From the NCBI GenBank assembly GCA_029532415.1, contig JAQOTA010000047.1, positions 1,488,001 through 1,552,000 on the forward strand: a DNA stretch of 64,000 bases. Direction: 5' to 3'. Below the pieces are notes generated by a model, which was given only the letters and a program-made list of their open reading frames with translations, was not told the origin of the DNA and did no database searches. This stretch comes from Marasmius tenuissimus. Its lineage: Eukaryota > Basidiomycota > Agaricomycetes > Agaricales > Marasmiaceae. This document shows positions 62,301 to 64,000 of this stretch, piece after piece. Each line of letters opens with the position of its first letter. Positions within the stretch are counted from its first letter, which is position 1. The position numbers and the translations under genes are program-made.

Positions 62301-62819
62301 TGCCCCTCTCGTTACGACAACTCTGCTTTCTCCTCCATTGTCGAGCTTGATCGATTGATCGGTTATCAAGCACAGAACGACCAGCTTAACTTCGCTCTTG
62401 AGCCTCGCCATTGAGCGTCACGTCGTCTTGGAGTCGTCTGTGCAATACAAGATAGTCTTGTCCTTCAGTTGAACTCGTAACTCATTTCGATGACATCCAA
62501 GAAAAATCAAGAGAGAAGAACGTTTGGGATTGCCAGTGCCCATCGACATCGCAGGCAACTGTACGGGTCGGAGTTTTTGTGAGTCCAGGCCCCAGGGCAC
62601 AGGGCATAGGACCGGAAATAAGAAATAAGAAATAAACCTGCACTTGGTCCCATTTCGGAACGGCAGGATTCCGTAGCCGATGTAGTTAGCCAGGTTACTA
62701 CATCCTACGGGCAGCTAGGACCATACCGTTTTGGCAACGCTCCAGTCGGGAACGCCCTCCGGGAAATGATGGCTAGCCACGGTGAAGTAGATTTAAAACA
62801 GTAGCAATGTATATGTTAA
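59376..62819. other. intergenic, right end of segmental duplication B
   Basis: 59.4-59.6 kb and 61.1-61.4 kb have counterparts in segment A; 59.7-61.0 kb shows none that I could align by eye. Only short open stretches are present. Confidence 0.4.
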
Positions 62820-63149
62820 TTAAAACTGACAGTGGTCAAAATCATCTAAAATATCGTAGTCATCTTCATCTGGTACCACAAAGTGCTCCTGGGTATCATC
62901 ATCCTGGTCTGGCTCATCTACGGAATACATATCGTAATCGGTGGGGACATATACCGGAGACTCTGCAGATAACTTGAGTACTTCATGAATGAACGCCGCG
63001 AGAGCAGGTGTAATGTATTCCTCGTCAACTGCGTGATTGAAGATAGACAGCGGGTCAGCTGTATCAACGATATTGGCGAATGTCGGAAGAAGCCGATCGT
63101 ACACCACGTGGTAATAGCACTTCTTCGATTCTTCTCCGAGTCACACGAT
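62820..63149 (-). CDS. unrecognised acidic C-terminal open frame
   Basis: The frame is open from just after a TGA near 63150 to 62820. It reads YYHVVYDRLLPTFANIVD and continues to a highly acidic tail (QDDDTQEH, PDEDDYDILDDFD). There is no ATG near its start, so it could be a last exon or a fragment. I recognise no family. Confidence 0.3.
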
Positions 63150-64000
63150 CGACAACGAACGGACACATCGACTCTTCGACCAATCGATATCCTCTTCTCA
63201 CAAGTAACCTCGATCTCAGACAACACAGTAAATTAGAAACTTATAATGATCACGCGCTTTGTGTCCCCCAAGGGCCGACTCGCTTCATATAAAGCGACAC
63301 TGAACTTGAGATCGACGGAATCGCAGTGCGACGTTTCAAGCCGCTCGGCTCAGTGATAGTCGTCTACCAAACTCGCTGGGAGATATCTGTTCCTATCGCC
63401 AGCCTTTGAGACTCAGCAGTATCATCCCTGACGTGTCAAATAAGTCTTCTGACCCAATCACGAGTTCTGTCCTCCTTATAATGAGGACTTGAGGGAAATG
63501 AGTAACCTCTCTTAGCATGCTACACATCCATTATCCACTTCCGATTGGCTCAGTATCCACACTCAGAGGTCTCTTAAATCAGATGAACTTTCGACGCATC
63601 TCTTTACACTCAGTGATCGAAACTACTGTAGACCTGACATAGATATGAATTGCCATTCGAGTGCCTTGTGTTTATAGAACTGAATCGTTTGAACCGTGCA
63701 TGGATTATAAGTTCTCTTTCGCTCACTCGCCGCTCGCCGCTACACACATGACCAACCATCTGTCGACCCATGAGGAGCAGCTTGGAATGAGTGCTTCAAA
63801 CCGTAGGAGCTCCTGTAAGTACGTTTTTAGTCGTTATGATAACCCGGCTCGGCTCGTATTCGAAGACGGAAAACTTGCGTCGTCCTGTCCTAGGATAGAG
63901 ATCATTTCTTGGCCTGTCACTCAACCAGTACTAGTACAACGTAAAAAACTACTTTCGTATAGACAAATGCAACTACCCTTGAGTCAAATTCAATAGGACT
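63150..64000. other. no recognisable gene
   Basis: An open stretch at 63661-63996 (plus) has no recognisable domain and runs almost to the window end. Nothing else is visible. Confidence 0.3.

Noticed and set aside
1..64000. CRISPR arrays, rRNA, operons or ribosome binding sites
   Set aside because: None seen; the window is eukaryotic in gene structure.

Overview
The window looks like nuclear DNA from a filamentous basidiomycete, most likely an Agaricomycete. Introns are about 50-100 bp with GT...AG ends, a chromodomain-bearing Ty3/gypsy element and two Ty1/copia elements are nested together, and the host-type genes resemble multi-exon Agaricomycete membrane and secreted-protein families. 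The species cannot be told from the sequence.

Region 1 (1-16740) is a three-level retrotransposon nest. The oldest layer is a minus-strand copia element (14263-16740 visible). A Ty3/gypsy chromovirus (start off the window, 3' LTR ending at 14262) sits inside its gag-pol. A second copia element (4292-10216) sits inside the gypsy pol. LTR comparison agrees with this order: about 5% difference between the gypsy LTRs and one difference in 110 bp between the inner copia LTRs. The gypsy gag-pol is riddled with TGA codons and frameshifts. Near its 3' end it carries an intact, spliced, antisense three-exon gene for a 379-residue coiled-coil / cysteine-cluster protein.

Region 2 (16741-21250) is gene-poor with G-rich tracts and one unrecognised open frame.

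Region 3 (21250-61500) is a mosaic of old duplications. Two long direct segments, about 29.8-42.6 kb and 49.1-61.5 kb, share order and orientation: a multi-pass membrane protein gene (minus), a small secreted cysteine peptide gene (plus) and a GH76-like membrane-anchored gene (minus). A third, partly inverted pair links 27.4-29.8 kb with 42.9-46.9 kb. Across the window I find five copies of the membrane-protein gene and five of the peptide gene, intact or decayed. They form five modules in which the two genes are, or before a local inversion would have been, divergently arranged and 1.1-1.7 kb apart. I assembled exon models by hand. The repeated association of a secreted Cys peptide with a multi-pass membrane protein is the most interesting signal here; any ligand/receptor or toxin/immunity reading is inference only.

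Other items are a 1.97-kb insertion with a 7-bp target duplication in one membrane-protein copy, a 148-bp foldback MITE, a six-unit 21-bp minisatellite, and a conserved perfect hairpin shared by both duplicated segments. The last 2.5 kb holds one unrecognised acidic open frame on the minus strand.
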